Part shown: in pieces, positions 47,903 through 56,681 of the stretch
How positions within the stretch are numbered: position 1 is the first letter of the stretch
Layout: the number at the start of each line of letters is the position of its first letter
DNA from: an uncultured Prevotellaceae bacterium
Lineage (GTDB): Bacteria; Bacteroidota; Bacteroidia; Bacteroidales; Bacteroidaceae
Length of the DNA stretch: 64,000 nt
Reading direction: 5' to 3'
NCBI GenBank assembly: GCA_902761905.1
Contig: CACWMK010000006.1
Location: 18,039-82,038, forward strand
Notes under the pieces: model-generated
What the model was told of the DNA's origin: nothing
Database searches by the model: none
Seen by the model: the letters and a program-made list of their open reading frames with translations, nothing else
Made by a program: the position numbers and the translations under genes

Positions 47903-49492
47903 ATGAAGAAAGTATTTATAGCAACTATCGCAGCAGCATTTGCCATCACGGCAAATGCCGCTGATAATGTGAAAGCTACGGTTCATGCCAACCAGGCTGG
48001 TGCCAAGATCAACAAGGAGATTTATGGTCAGTTCTCTGAGCACCTTGGATCATGTATCTACGGCGGTCTCTGGGTTGGTGAGAATTCTCAGATTCCTAAC
48101 ATCAACGGCTATCGTAAGGATGTGTTCGAGGCACTCAAGGCCCTGAAGATTCCCGTACTGCGCTGGCCAGGCGGCTGCTTTGCCGACGATTATCACTGGA
48201 TGGACGGTATCGGTCCAAAGTCGCAGCGCCCATCACTGCGCAACAACAACTGGGGTGGTACCATCGAGGACAACTCATTCGGTACCCACGAGTTCCTGAA
48301 TCTCTGCGAGATGCTTGACTGCGAGCCATACATCAGCGGTAACGTAGGTTCGGGTACAGTTAAGGAGATGGCTCAGTGGGTTGAGTATATGACCAGCGAT
48401 GGTGATACACCAATGGCCCGTCTGCGTCGTCAGAATGGCCGCGACAAGGCTTGGAAGGTTAAGTACTTCGGTATCGGAAACGAGGCTTGGGGCTGCGGTG
48501 GTAACATGACGCCACAGTACTACTCTGACGAGTTCCGTAAGTTCAACACCTACCTGCGCGATCAGGGCGAGAATCATCTGTATCGCATTGCATCAGGTGC
48601 CAGCGACTACGACTACGACTGGACCAAGGTGTGCATGGACAAGATTGGTAACCGTATGCAGGGTATCTCTCTGCACTACTACACCTGCACAGGCTGGAAC
48701 GGTCCTAAGGGTTCGGCTACCAAGTTTGATACCGACCAGTACTACTGGGCTCTGGGCAAGTGTCTGGAGATTGAGGAGGTAATCAAGAAGCACAAGGCCA
48801 TCATGGACGAGAAAGATCCAAAGAACCGCATCGGTCTGCTCGTTGATGAGTGGGGCACATGGTGGGACGAGGAGCCCGGTACTATCCCTGGTCACCTGTA
48901 TCAGCAGAACGCCCTGCGCGACGCATTCGTAGCAGCACTCAGCCTCAACGTATTCCACAAGTATACCGACCGCGTAAAGATGGCTAACATCGCTCAGGTG
49001 GTTAACGTACTGCAGTCGATGATTCTGACCGATCAGGAGGGCACAGGCCACATGGTACTCACACCAACCTACTGGGTATTCCAGATGTACACTCCATTCC
49101 AGGAGGCTACCTATCTGCCAGTTGACCTTGAGAGCGAGACCATCCAGTGCAGCAAAGAGTACTTCAAGGAGAAGCAGAAAACTGCCGACAACACCACACG
49201 TCCTTGCCCACTGCTCTCTGCATCTGCAGCAAAGACTACCGATGGCGGCATCGTTCTGGCTCTTACCAACGTAAGTCTGGATAAGGCTCAGACAGTTGAT
49301 TTCAACCTCGAGGGCTACAATGCAAAGACCGTCAGCGGTCGTATTCTTACATCAAAGAATGTTGCCGACTTCAACGACTTCAATAATCCTAACGTAGTTG
49401 CTCCCAAGGAGTACAAGGACGCAAAACTTAAGAAGAACGTCCTTTCGGTTAAGATACCAGCCAAATCGATTATAGTTCTCAACATCAAATAA
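47903..49492 (+). CDS. Alpha-L-arabinofuranosidase, GH51-like
   Basis: About 529 residues. Start ATG 47903 gives a signal peptide MKKVFIATIAAAFAITANA; a GTG at 47897 is in frame. The barrel contains KINKEIYGQFSEHLGSCIYGGLWVG, LRWPGGCFADDYHWMDGIGP, the acid/base YFGIGNEAWGCGG and the nucleophile region LLVDEWGTWWDEEPGT. It removes terminal arabinofuranose from arabinan or arabinoxylan fragments, giving free arabinose to the pathway. It shares an operon with araB and ends in a terminator. Confidence 0.92.
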   Translation: MKKVFIATIAAAFAITANAADNVKATVHANQAGAKINKEIYGQFSEHLGSCIYGGLWVGENSQIPNINGYRKDVFEALKALKIPVLRWPGGCFADDYHWMDGIGPKSQRPSLRNNNWGGTIEDNSFGTHEFLNLCEMLDCEPYISGNVGSGTVKEMAQWVEYMTSDGDTPMARLRRQNGRDKAWKVKYFGIGNEAWGCGGNMTPQYYSDEFRKFNTYLRDQGENHLYRIASGASDYDYDWTKVCMDKIGNRMQGISLHYYTCTGWNGPKGSATKFDTDQYYWALGKCLEIEEVIKKHKAIMDEKDPKNRIGLLVDEWGTWWDEEPGTIPGHLYQQNALRDAFVAALSLNVFHKYTDRVKMANIAQVVNVLQSMILTDQEGTGHMVLTPTYWVFQMYTPFQEATYLPVDLESETIQCSKEYFKEKQKTADNTTRPCPLLSASAAKTTDGGIVLALTNVSLDKAQTVDFNLEGYNAKTVSGRILTSKNVADFNDFNNPNVVAPKEYKDAKLKKNVLSVKIPAKSIIVLNIK

Positions 49493-49496
49493 AAAT

Positions 49497-49528
49497 AATA
49501 AATCCTCGCCAATTGGCGGGGATTTATT
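49497..49528. terminator. Bidirectional terminator
   Basis: AATAAATCCTCGCC (49497-49510), loop AATT, GGCGGGGATTTATT (49515-49528), 14 bp with one G-U pair. It serves the GH51 gene and the convergent cation transporter, whose stop codon overlaps the right arm. Confidence 0.88.
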
Positions 49529-50411
49529 ATTTTGGTTCTACGTGTACTGCGATATGGGTTTCGGGACCGTAGTGTTGCCGTAGCACATCCTCTACCTCCG
49601 AAGCCTTATCATGTGCCTCGCATAGCGTAATGTTCCCATCCATCAGTATGTGCAACTCTATCGCATAGTGGTTGCCCAGTCGGCGTGTGCGCAGGTCGTG
49701 AGGATTATCCACCCCAGGCACTGATGCCGCCAACTGCAGTATCTCGTCCTCTACAGCATCGGGCAGCGACTGCTCCATCAGGTCGCCAATACCGTTTCGC
49801 AGCAAATCTACCGACACCTTTATGATAAACATACCAACAATGATTGATGCCACAGGGTCGAGCACAGTCCAGCGCTGTCCCAGGAATATTGCTCCGCCGA
49901 TACCGATTGCGGTGCCAATTGACGACAACGCATCGCTACGATGATGCCATGCATTAGCCTCAACAGCCTGAGAGTTTAGCTTGCGTGCCTTAATCATCGA
50001 GTAATGATACACAGCCTCCTTAAGCACTATCGACAGGAGTGCTGCCCACAGAGCCAACAGTCCGGGAGCCTCAAGTTCCTCGCCCTGTGCCCAGGCAATA
50101 ATCTTGGTCAGTCCACTGTATACGATACCCACAGCCACTATCAGCAGTGCCACACCGATAATGGTCATTGCCAGCGTTTCGTACTTGCCGTGACCATAGT
50201 CATGCGACTTATCCTTGGGTTTGCCGCTGATGTGCACAAACACCAGCACGATGATGTCAGTAACAAAGTCAGACAGCGAGTGCACAGCATCGGCCACCAT
50301 AGCGGCACTATGCCCCACTATACCGGCCACGAACTTAAAGAGCAGCAGTATCACGTTGACTGCTCCTCCCACCATCGTAACCTTGTATATCTCCTTATTT
50401 CTTTCCATCAC
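49527..50411 (-). CDS. Cation diffusion facilitator (FieF/YiiP type)
   Basis: 294 residues with about six membrane helices. Metal-site motifs: ADAVHSLSDFVTDIIVL in helix 2 and AVEANAWHHRSDALSSIGTAIGIGG in helix 5 (HxxxD), then a ferredoxin-like cytosolic domain ending HIAVHVEPK. It exports Zn2+ or Fe2+ in exchange for protons. There are two adjacent ATGs at the start (50411 and 50408). Confidence 0.92.
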   Translation of the reverse strand: MMERNKEIYKVTMVGGAVNVILLLFKFVAGIVGHSAAMVADAVHSLSDFVTDIIVLVFVHISGKPKDKSHDYGHGKYETLAMTIIGVALLIVAVGIVYSGLTKIIAWAQGEELEAPGLLALWAALLSIVLKEAVYHYSMIKARKLNSQAVEANAWHHRSDALSSIGTAIGIGGAIFLGQRWTVLDPVASIIVGMFIIKVSVDLLRNGIGDLMEQSLPDAVEDEILQLAASVPGVDNPHDLRTRRLGNHYAIELHILMDGNITLCEAHDKASEVEDVLRQHYGPETHIAVHVEPK

Positions 50412-50440
50412 GTAGCATTTCTACATTACTTGTATATAAC

Positions 50441-50472
50441 AATCCCCGCCCCAAGGATAAAGGGACGGGGAA
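50441..50472 (-). terminator. secG terminator
   Basis: On the minus strand TCCCCGTCCC pairs with GGGGCGGGGA (one G-U pair) around an 8-base loop. It lies about 35 bases after the secG stop codon; the T run after it is short. Confidence 0.65.
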
Positions 50473-50504
50473 TTATTATTTCCTTTCCAGTTCAGAAGCT
50501 TGTT

Positions 50505-50882
50505 TTACTTCTTCTCTGCAGGTGCTGCAGGAGCCTCTGTTGCAGGAGCTGCGGCAGGAGCAGCAGCATCCTTCTGCTGACTAGCACCGAAGCCAGGCAG
50601 ATTGTTAGGATTGGTGGCAGGAGCCTGGTAGTTCTCCATTACAGAGCTCTCGTTACCAGCCTGTGGAGCTACATAAGCGCAGCATACGCTAACCAATACC
50701 ATGAAACCAGCGAGGAACCAAGTGGCCTTCTCGATGAAGTCGGTAGTCTTGCGAACACCGCCAATCTGGTTATAACCTGAGAACTGAGAAGCCAGACCGC
50801 CTCCCTTTGACTCCTGGATGAGCACAATGCCAATCATAAGCAGTGCTGCAATCACGATAAGAATTACAAATAAGATGTACAT
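50505..50882 (-). CDS. secG: Preprotein translocase subunit SecG
   Basis: 125 residues. Two membrane helices (ILFVILIVIAALLMIGIVLIQ and ATWFLAGFMVLVSVCCAYVA) flank the conserved ESKGGGLASQFSG loop of SecG. A long Ala/Pro-rich tail (AAAPAAAPATEAPAAPAEKK) is common in Bacteroidetes. It assists SecYE. It is four bases downstream of the TPR-like gene. Confidence 0.93.
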   Translation of the reverse strand: MYILFVILIVIAALLMIGIVLIQESKGGGLASQFSGYNQIGGVRKTTDFIEKATWFLAGFMVLVSVCCAYVAPQAGNESSVMENYQAPATNPNNLPGFGASQQKDAAAPAAAPATEAPAAPAEKK

Positions 50883-50886
50883 TTTT

Positions 50887-51654
50887 TTATTTATTTTTTT
50901 TGTTACTATTTACTATCAATTTCTCTAAGAAACGTATCTGATCTGCAAAGTAAGCATTTTTTTTCGGATTTTCCAAACTTAATCGCCTAATAATTTCTAA
51001 TGCTTTCGAATATCTGCCTTGTTTTATATAAATTCGTGCCAAAGTTTCGGTAAAAAACTCATTTCCAACCTCAATTTCGTTATTTTCGGGCTCAGGTTGG
51101 GGCTCAGGACGATACTCTGGAGTATCGTTCAACTGGAACTTACCTTTGTCATCATTTATGAACGAATCTATGAGGTCTTGTCCGAACATTTTTGGCATCT
51201 CGCCAGGCATCTCCTGACCACCATCCGGTTCAACCTCAAGCAGGTACGACACATAGTCTACAGCAGCATCGGCTGGCGTAGGTTTGCGCTTGGTTTTCTG
51301 CGCATCCGGCTTTGAGTCTTCGGGTATCTGATCAAGAAAATTGTCGATAAGTGCAGTGGTGCGATCTGATGCCGACTCGGTTTTGGGCGCTGGTTTTGCC
51401 ACCTTGGCCATCGGGCGATACTCGTAATGTCTGCCTTCGATCATATTGAACAGCACACGGCGATCGGTGATATAAGCCGAAGCGCGGCGCAGTTCCTCGT
51501 CGAATGTAGCATCGTGCAGCAGATACAGATTCTGCAGCATCAGCAGTCGGGCCGTCTGGAAATAAGGGTATAGAGCCAACAGCGAGCGCAACTCGTAGAG
51601 CGTGTCGCGGTCCATCCTTTCAGGATGCTGTATCAGTTCCGTTATTCTATCCAT
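50887..51654 (-). CDS. Bacteroidales conserved protein, TPR-like C-terminus
   Basis: 255 residues. It opens MDRITELIQHPERMDRDTLYELRSLLALYPYFQTARLLMLQNLYLLHD; the middle is charged and Pro-rich; the C-terminal ~50 residues (FFTETLARIYIKQGRYSKALEIIRRLSLENPKKNAYFADQIRFL) form a tetratricopeptide-like helical pair. No signal peptide. It sits between lptE and secG in an apparent operon with a sigma-54 activator. Envelope assembly or secretion is a context guess. Confidence 0.75.
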   Translation of the reverse strand: MDRITELIQHPERMDRDTLYELRSLLALYPYFQTARLLMLQNLYLLHDATFDEELRRASAYITDRRVLFNMIEGRHYEYRPMAKVAKPAPKTESASDRTTALIDNFLDQIPEDSKPDAQKTKRKPTPADAAVDYVSYLLEVEPDGGQEMPGEMPKMFGQDLIDSFINDDKGKFQLNDTPEYRPEPQPEPENNEIEVGNEFFTETLARIYIKQGRYSKALEIIRRLSLENPKKNAYFADQIRFLEKLIVNSNKKNK

Positions 51655-51661
51655 AGATGGT

Positions 51662-52183
51662 TTACCAGTTGGCTACGGCTTTGTTGAATATCTGATCGCA
51701 GAGGTCCTTCACCATCTGTGTCACAAGTTCTTCCTGAACGCTGTTGAGCGACTGGGTAGTCTCGTAACTCTGTGATGCAGAGAACTGCTGCTCGAAATCT
51801 TGTTCGTGTCTCTTATTATTTGTGAATCTTACGTTTACCGTCATCGTAAGCTCGGTCATTGCCGAATATCCCTCGGCGCTTACAGCCTTGTTGCGCTGTT
51901 CGTAGCGTACTATCTCACCCTCCAGCTTCAGGTCGCCATTACGCTTCACCTGCTCCAGCTTGGTATGATTGGCAAACTGGTCCTTTAGCTGATTGTTGAA
52001 CATCGGCCCCATCGGACCCCACACATAGCTACTACGTATAGGGAATTCGGCTATCTGTATGGTCTTGGTCTCGTCATAGTTGATGCTGGCGCCATTGAAT
52101 GAATAGCTTACCTTACATCCACTGATGGTGGCCATTACAACCGCTACCAGTGCAAAACGTATATATTTACTGATCCAAGCCAT
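51662..52183 (-). CDS. LptE-like lipopolysaccharide assembly lipoprotein
   Basis: 173 residues. Lipobox MATISGCKVSYSF; the body (TIQIAEFPIRSSYVWGPMGPMFNNQLKDQFANHTKLEQVKRNGDLKLEGEIVRYE...) matches the Bacteroidetes LptE family. LptE plugs the LptD barrel that inserts lipopolysaccharide in the outer membrane. Its start overlaps the end of the sigma-54 activator gene by 17 bases, implying coupling. Confidence 0.85.
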   Translation of the reverse strand: MAWISKYIRFALVAVVMATISGCKVSYSFNGASINYDETKTIQIAEFPIRSSYVWGPMGPMFNNQLKDQFANHTKLEQVKRNGDLKLEGEIVRYEQRNKAVSAEGYSAMTELTMTVNVRFTNNKRHEQDFEQQFSASQSYETTQSLNSVQEELVTQMVKDLCDQIFNKAVANW

Positions 52184-53405
52184 ATTGTTTCAATCTGCGA
52201 TAAAGGGTTCTGTCACTAATACCCAACTCCTGGGCTGCTTTCTTGCGGTTGCCATGATTGCGCTCAAGAGCCTTCTCAAGCATCTGCTTACCCATGTCGT
52301 TAAGGTTCAGACTCTCAAGCTCCTGGGCAGGCTCTATGTATTCCTCGGCGATAGCATCCTCGACAGATGCTACGGGGGTTGGGTGTTGGGTGATGGGTGT
52401 TGGATATGTGGTAGATGCAGGCAGAGGCTCTACGGTAGTAGACTTTGAGCTCTGCACATCGTCCAACTGTTTCTTGAGTGCACTCACCTCGCGGCGCATG
52501 TCGTTCACGTTGCCACGAAGCTCGAACAGTATCTTATACAGTATCTCGCGCTCGTTCTCGAAACTATGGTCGCCATTGCCTTCACGATGGATGGTGGCGA
52601 GCTGTGTCGACTCCTGATCCTGAGGAATAAACTGGCTGAGCACCTCGGCAGTGATGGTGCGCTCGGGCGACAGTATGCTTATCTGCTCGGTGATGTTCTT
52701 AAGCTGTCGCACGTTGCCTGGCCACTTGTAGTGCAGCAACAACTGCTTTGCGCCTTCGTCGAGCACCACGCGGTCCATCTTGTATTTCTCGGCCATCTGC
52801 AGCGCAAACAGGCGAAACAGCAATACTATATCCTCGCCGCGCTCGCGCAGAGGTGGCATCTGGATGGGTATAGAGTTCAGTCGATAGTACAGATCCTCGC
52901 GGAACCGGCCCTCGCTGATGGCCTGACGTATATTCACGTTTGTAGCGGCTACTATGCGCACATCGGTCTTGCGAATCTCGGTGCCGCCCACGGGGATATA
53001 CTCGCCCGTCTCAAGCACACGCAGCAGTCTGGCCTGGGTGGCCAGTGGCAGTTCGCCCACCTCGTCGAGAAACAGCGTACCCTTGTTGGCCACGCCGAAA
53101 TATCCAGGCGAATCGTTGATGGCTCCGGTATACGAACCCTTAACGTGTCCGAACAGCTCAGAGTCGATAGTACCTTCGGGGATAGAACCGCAGTTGATAG
53201 CGAAGTACTTCTCGCGGCGTCGTGGCGAGTTGTCGTGGATTACTCGTGGGATAATCTCCTTACCCACTCCACTCTCACCTACGATGAGTACACTGAGGTC
53301 GGTCGGCGCAACCTGCAGGGCTACGTCGAGCACGTGGTTCAATGCATCGCAATTGCCTACGATGTTGTACCGCTGTTTGATGTTTTGAAGTTCACTTGTC
53401 TTCAT
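52167..53405 (-). CDS. Sigma-54-dependent transcription activator
   Basis: 412 residues. There is no N-terminal receiver or GAF domain. The AAA+ module begins at about residue 20 with Walker A GESGVGKE, the sigma-54 contact loop ELFGHVKGSYTGAIND (GSYTGA instead of GAFTGA), Walker B LFLDEVGELP and the Arg-finger FREDLYYRLNSIPI. A linker of ~100 residues leads to a Fis-type HTH (NRKKAAQELGISDRTLYRRLKQYGLDQ). Such activators are often always on or controlled by partner binding. Its gene is cotranscribed with lptE. Confidence 0.92.
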   Translation of the reverse strand: MKTSELQNIKQRYNIVGNCDALNHVLDVALQVAPTDLSVLIVGESGVGKEIIPRVIHDNSPRRREKYFAINCGSIPEGTIDSELFGHVKGSYTGAINDSPGYFGVANKGTLFLDEVGELPLATQARLLRVLETGEYIPVGGTEIRKTDVRIVAATNVNIRQAISEGRFREDLYYRLNSIPIQMPPLRERGEDIVLLFRLFALQMAEKYKMDRVVLDEGAKQLLLHYKWPGNVRQLKNITEQISILSPERTITAEVLSQFIPQDQESTQLATIHREGNGDHSFENEREILYKILFELRGNVNDMRREVSALKKQLDDVQSSKSTTVEPLPASTTYPTPITQHPTPVASVEDAIAEEYIEPAQELESLNLNDMGKQMLEKALERNHGNRKKAAQELGISDRTLYRRLKQYGLDQ

Positions 53406-53469
53406 TGAGCTGACAAAATTACATATTTTTTCTGAAACATCTGCAATTTTGGCACAAATTTAACGGAAT

Positions 53470-54474
53470 TTACTTAACTTTCTTGTCCAACTTGATTAAA
53501 AGCAGTCCAATAGCGGTCCAAATCAGTTCGCGCAGACGTACCAGCAGCGCCACAAAGATACCCGCATTGGCTGTCATACTCAGTCCCTCGGTACTCATCA
53601 GGAATCCACCCTCACGACCACCTAGCTGTAGCGGCATGAAGAACAGCATATTGGCAAACAGTGTGGTGAATGCGTATATCAGAATACACTGCGGTATGGT
53701 AACCTCGGGCATTATCACAAGCAGTATAAAGTAAATCTCGAATGTAGATGCCAGTCGGCACAGCAACTCCAGTATCACCGCAGCCTTAAACGTGCGAGGG
53801 TTCTGATTGTGCAGTGCAGCTATCTGCTGGTCAACCTCGGCCAGTTTTTCGCGGTTGCTCTCGATAAACGGCTGTGCCCACTTCTTCACCATCGGAAAGT
53901 GGCTCAGTATCTTCATACCCGTCATGGCTATACCTCGCTTATATCCACGCAGGAAGAACCAGATGGCCACCAGCGCCACGCCAGCTATTATCGGCAGCAG
54001 CACGTAGGTAAGCGGAGTCATCTTCTGCGTAATAATATAAAGAGGTACGCTGAGCAGCCAGAACCAGAAGTGGCTGTAGATGTGAGTCATCACATACAGT
54101 ATCACCGACGATGATGCACGCTGGGTGCCGATCTTGGGTGACAGCGACATGATGCGATACGGCTCGCCGCCCATCAGTCCGCCTGGTGTGGCGTAGTTCA
54201 GCGAAAATGCGGATATCGTTATCTTGTACAGCCACCAGAATCCCACCTTACACTTGCGGCACACACCTTCTTCGTTGCCGATTGTATCGATGATGAGATA
54301 CCACGATGTGGTGTTTATCATATACAGGAATGCCCACAGCAGTATAACAGCCACAAACCAATAGCCTGCGTGCTGTATGCCCTGCCATGCCTGGCGAAAG
54401 TCTAGTTGCGATGCCATAATTATCAGCACCACCAGTCCAAACAGAAAGAATCCGTTCTGATATTTCTTATTCAT
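53470..54474 (-). CDS. Flippase-like integral membrane protein (LPG synthase TM / UPF0104)
   Basis: 334 residues with about eight membrane helices. Recognisable segments are SAFSLNYATPGGLMGGEPYRIMSLSPK and FMPLQLGGREGGFLM, the two conserved cores of the lysylphosphatidylglycerol-synthetase membrane domain family. No aminoacyl-transferase domain is attached, so it probably moves or protects lipids rather than aminoacylating them. The substrate is unknown. Confidence 0.85.
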   Translation of the reverse strand: MNKKYQNGFFLFGLVVLIIMASQLDFRQAWQGIQHAGYWFVAVILLWAFLYMINTTSWYLIIDTIGNEEGVCRKCKVGFWWLYKITISAFSLNYATPGGLMGGEPYRIMSLSPKIGTQRASSSVILYVMTHIYSHFWFWLLSVPLYIITQKMTPLTYVLLPIIAGVALVAIWFFLRGYKRGIAMTGMKILSHFPMVKKWAQPFIESNREKLAEVDQQIAALHNQNPRTFKAAVILELLCRLASTFEIYFILLVIMPEVTIPQCILIYAFTTLFANMLFFMPLQLGGREGGFLMSTEGLSMTANAGIFVALLVRLRELIWTAIGLLLIKLDKKVK

Positions 54475-54489
54475 CAGTTGTGTTGGCGA

Positions 54490-55524
54490 TTACTTAAATA
54501 TATCCTTAGCTCTAGGCATGGCAAAACGTGCCTTGTCGCCATCCTCGCGCTTTTCGTGATACAGTTTTGGCAGAGGATTAGCCAGAGGCTCGTCGTAGTC
54601 AATGCGATGGCGATACATATCCACTGCAGTGTATATGGCCTGTCGCAGCGATGTCGGGTCGGCTATACCCTGACCGGCTATTTCGAACGATGGTCCGTGG
54701 TCGGTGGTTACGCAGATGGCAGTGATACCAGCCTTAAACTTCACTCCGAACTCAGGTGACAGCGCATTGAACGGCAGCATGCCCTGATCGTCGTACATAG
54801 CCAGCACACCGTCGAACTCCTCGTTCATATTGGCGGCAAAGAAATCCTCAGCATAATATGGACCGAATGCCTGCACATTCTGCTTCTCCAGTTCCTCTAT
54901 TGCAGGTGCGATAATCTGCTCCTCCTCGGCACCTGGCTGTGGATTGAGCGACAGCACTGCGATACGGGGATTATTCACACGGAAATCGCGCTTCAAACTG
55001 TTAAAGAATATCTTTCCCTTGTCAACTATTTTTTCTACACTGATGGCCTGAGCCACCTCCTTGATGGGCAGATGAGTTGTAAGCAGGCCTATGCGCACGC
55101 GATCGCTGAGCATAATGGTCAGCGCCTTCTCGTCGCGATTAGGATTAGGGTTAGGCACCACAGGCCCCAGCACCAGCACATCGTAAAGCTGTTTCATCAT
55201 ATCCTCCTTGGCGCGTGCCATAGCAGCCTTGGCTGCACGGTCGCTCTGCTCGGTAGGCTTACCAAACTCTACCGGCACCTCCTCGTCCATTGCGGCCAGC
55301 AAGTTTACTCTGCCGTCGCGAGCCTCCTCAGCGCTCTTAATGATTGTAAACTGGGTTTCTATCCCCATCGACTTGCGATGGAATGTAGCTGTCTTGGGCG
55401 AACCATATATAATAGGTGTACACATATCCAGCATCATAGGGTCCTCGAATGCACGGAGTATTACCTCGTATCCGATGCCGTTGGTGTCGCCATGCGTGAT
55501 AGCCACGCGAACTTTCTTATCCAT
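54490..55524 (-). CDS. pdxA: 4-hydroxythreonine-4-phosphate dehydrogenase
   Basis: 344 residues. VAITHGDTNGIGYEVILRAFEDP at the N-terminus, LTTHLPIKEVAQAI with a metal His, and the C-terminal YDDQGMLPFNAL...VTTDHGPSFEIAGQGIADPTSLRQAI identify PdxA. It acts in the DXP-dependent pathway to pyridoxal phosphate. It follows rlmN on the same strand after a heptamer-repeat junction (55533-55560). Confidence 0.94.
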   Translation of the reverse strand: MDKKVRVAITHGDTNGIGYEVILRAFEDPMMLDMCTPIIYGSPKTATFHRKSMGIETQFTIIKSAEEARDGRVNLLAAMDEEVPVEFGKPTEQSDRAAKAAMARAKEDMMKQLYDVLVLGPVVPNPNPNRDEKALTIMLSDRVRIGLLTTHLPIKEVAQAISVEKIVDKGKIFFNSLKRDFRVNNPRIAVLSLNPQPGAEEEQIIAPAIEELEKQNVQAFGPYYAEDFFAANMNEEFDGVLAMYDDQGMLPFNALSPEFGVKFKAGITAICVTTDHGPSFEIAGQGIADPTSLRQAIYTAVDMYRHRIDYDEPLANPLPKLYHEKREDGDKARFAMPRAKDIFK

Positions 55525-55532
55525 AGATATAT

Positions 55533-55560
55533 TTGACTATTGACTATTGACTATTGACTG
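55533..55560. repeat. Four TTGACTA heptamers at the rlmN 3-prime end
   Basis: Three exact TTGACTA copies plus one TTGACTG (55533-55560). They encode the last residues of RlmN (SIVNSQ) and its stop. The same heptamer type, on the other strand, forms a linker inside the fusion gene at 59102-59129. Confidence 0.85.
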
Positions 55561-56580
55561 TTTCTTGGCGGTTGATAGCAGACCGCAGGCTGCAAAGATG
55601 TCCTGACCACGACTGGCACGGATGGTGGTGAACACGCCGTGGGCAGTCAGATAGTCGCGCATTGACTCCATGCGCTTCTCGTCGGCCCCGGGCAGATCCA
55701 CGTCGGGTATCTCGTGGAATCGTATCAGATTCACGCGACACTCCAGTCCCTTAAGCAGTTTCACTATCTCGCGGGCGTGCATGGTGGTATCGTTAAGTCC
55801 GGCAAAGCAGATGTACTCAAACGAGCAGCGGCGCTGATGACTGAAGTCGTACTGCTTCAGCAGTTCTACCACTTCAACTATCGACATCTGCTTCTCGGCT
55901 GGCATCAGCATCTTGCGCTGCTCGGGCAGTGGTGAGTGCATCGATATGGCCACGTGGCACTCACTCTCGTCGAGGAAACGCTTCAGCTTGTTCTTCACGC
56001 CCACACTCGACACGGTGATGCGGCGCGGACTCCAGGCGTATCCCCACTCTGACGTCAGCACCTCGGTAGCACGTAGCACTGCGTCGAGATTGTCCATAGG
56101 CTCGCCCTGACCCATAAACACTATGTTGGTCAGCGTGTCGCGCTCGGGCAGCGAGTATATCTGGTTCAGTATGTCGGCAGCAGTCAGACTACCCTCGTAA
56201 CCCTGCTTGCCGGTCTGACAGAACAGGCAGTTCATCTTGCATCCCACCTGGCACGACACACACAGTGTGGCACGGTCGCCATCGGGTATGTAGACCGTCT
56301 CAACAAAGTGTCCGCTGGCCACTGGGAACAGGTATTTTATGGTACCGTCGACCGAGCGCTGACAATCTAGGGGAGCCATACAGCCCACCTGATATCCGGC
56401 AGCCAGCTTTTCGCGGTTAGCCTTCGATATGTTAGTCATCTCGTCGATGCTAGCTGCGTGCTGCTGGTATAGCCACTTAGCTATCTGCGCGGCGGTAAAC
56501 TTTGGCATGCCCAACTCCTGCACCACTTGCTGCAATTCTGCGGGTTGCATGCCTAATAACACCTTCTTTTCGTCGCTCAT
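55537..56580 (-). CDS. rlmN: 23S rRNA/tRNA adenine-C2 methyltransferase RlmN
   Basis: 347 residues from ATG 56578-56580. The radical-SAM cluster motif is CKMNCLFCQTG (C-x3-C-x2-C); upstream LCVSCQVG; GQGEPMDN and ISMHSPLPEQR follow. It methylates A2503 of 23S rRNA and some tRNAs. The -7 box TACCTTTG (complement of 56597-56604) excludes the longer reading to 56661. The C-terminal tail is encoded by heptamer repeats and is probably not functional. Confidence 0.94.
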   Translation of the reverse strand: MSDEKKVLLGMQPAELQQVVQELGMPKFTAAQIAKWLYQQHAASIDEMTNISKANREKLAAGYQVGCMAPLDCQRSVDGTIKYLFPVASGHFVETVYIPDGDRATLCVSCQVGCKMNCLFCQTGKQGYEGSLTAADILNQIYSLPERDTLTNIVFMGQGEPMDNLDAVLRATEVLTSEWGYAWSPRRITVSSVGVKNKLKRFLDESECHVAISMHSPLPEQRKMLMPAEKQMSIVEVVELLKQYDFSHQRRCSFEYICFAGLNDTTMHAREIVKLLKGLECRVNLIRFHEIPDVDLPGADEKRMESMRDYLTAHGVFTTIRASRGQDIFAACGLLSTAKKQSIVNSQ

Positions 56581-56596
56581 CTTTACTTTTTGCCTG

Positions 56597-56654
56597 CAAA
56601 GGTAGAAAAATTTCTTGAATAATATGGTTTTCTCGGAAAATATTGCTACTTTTG
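56597..56654. promoter_or_regulatory. Divergent promoter -7 boxes of rlmN and the fusion gene
   Basis: Minus strand TACCTTTG (complement of 56597-56604) for rlmN and plus strand TACTTTTG (56647-56654) for the 1222-residue gene, both followed by GCCTGCA. The -33 regions are not clear. Confidence 0.55.
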
Positions 56655-56681
56655 CCTGCAATATAACAATTATTTCACAGA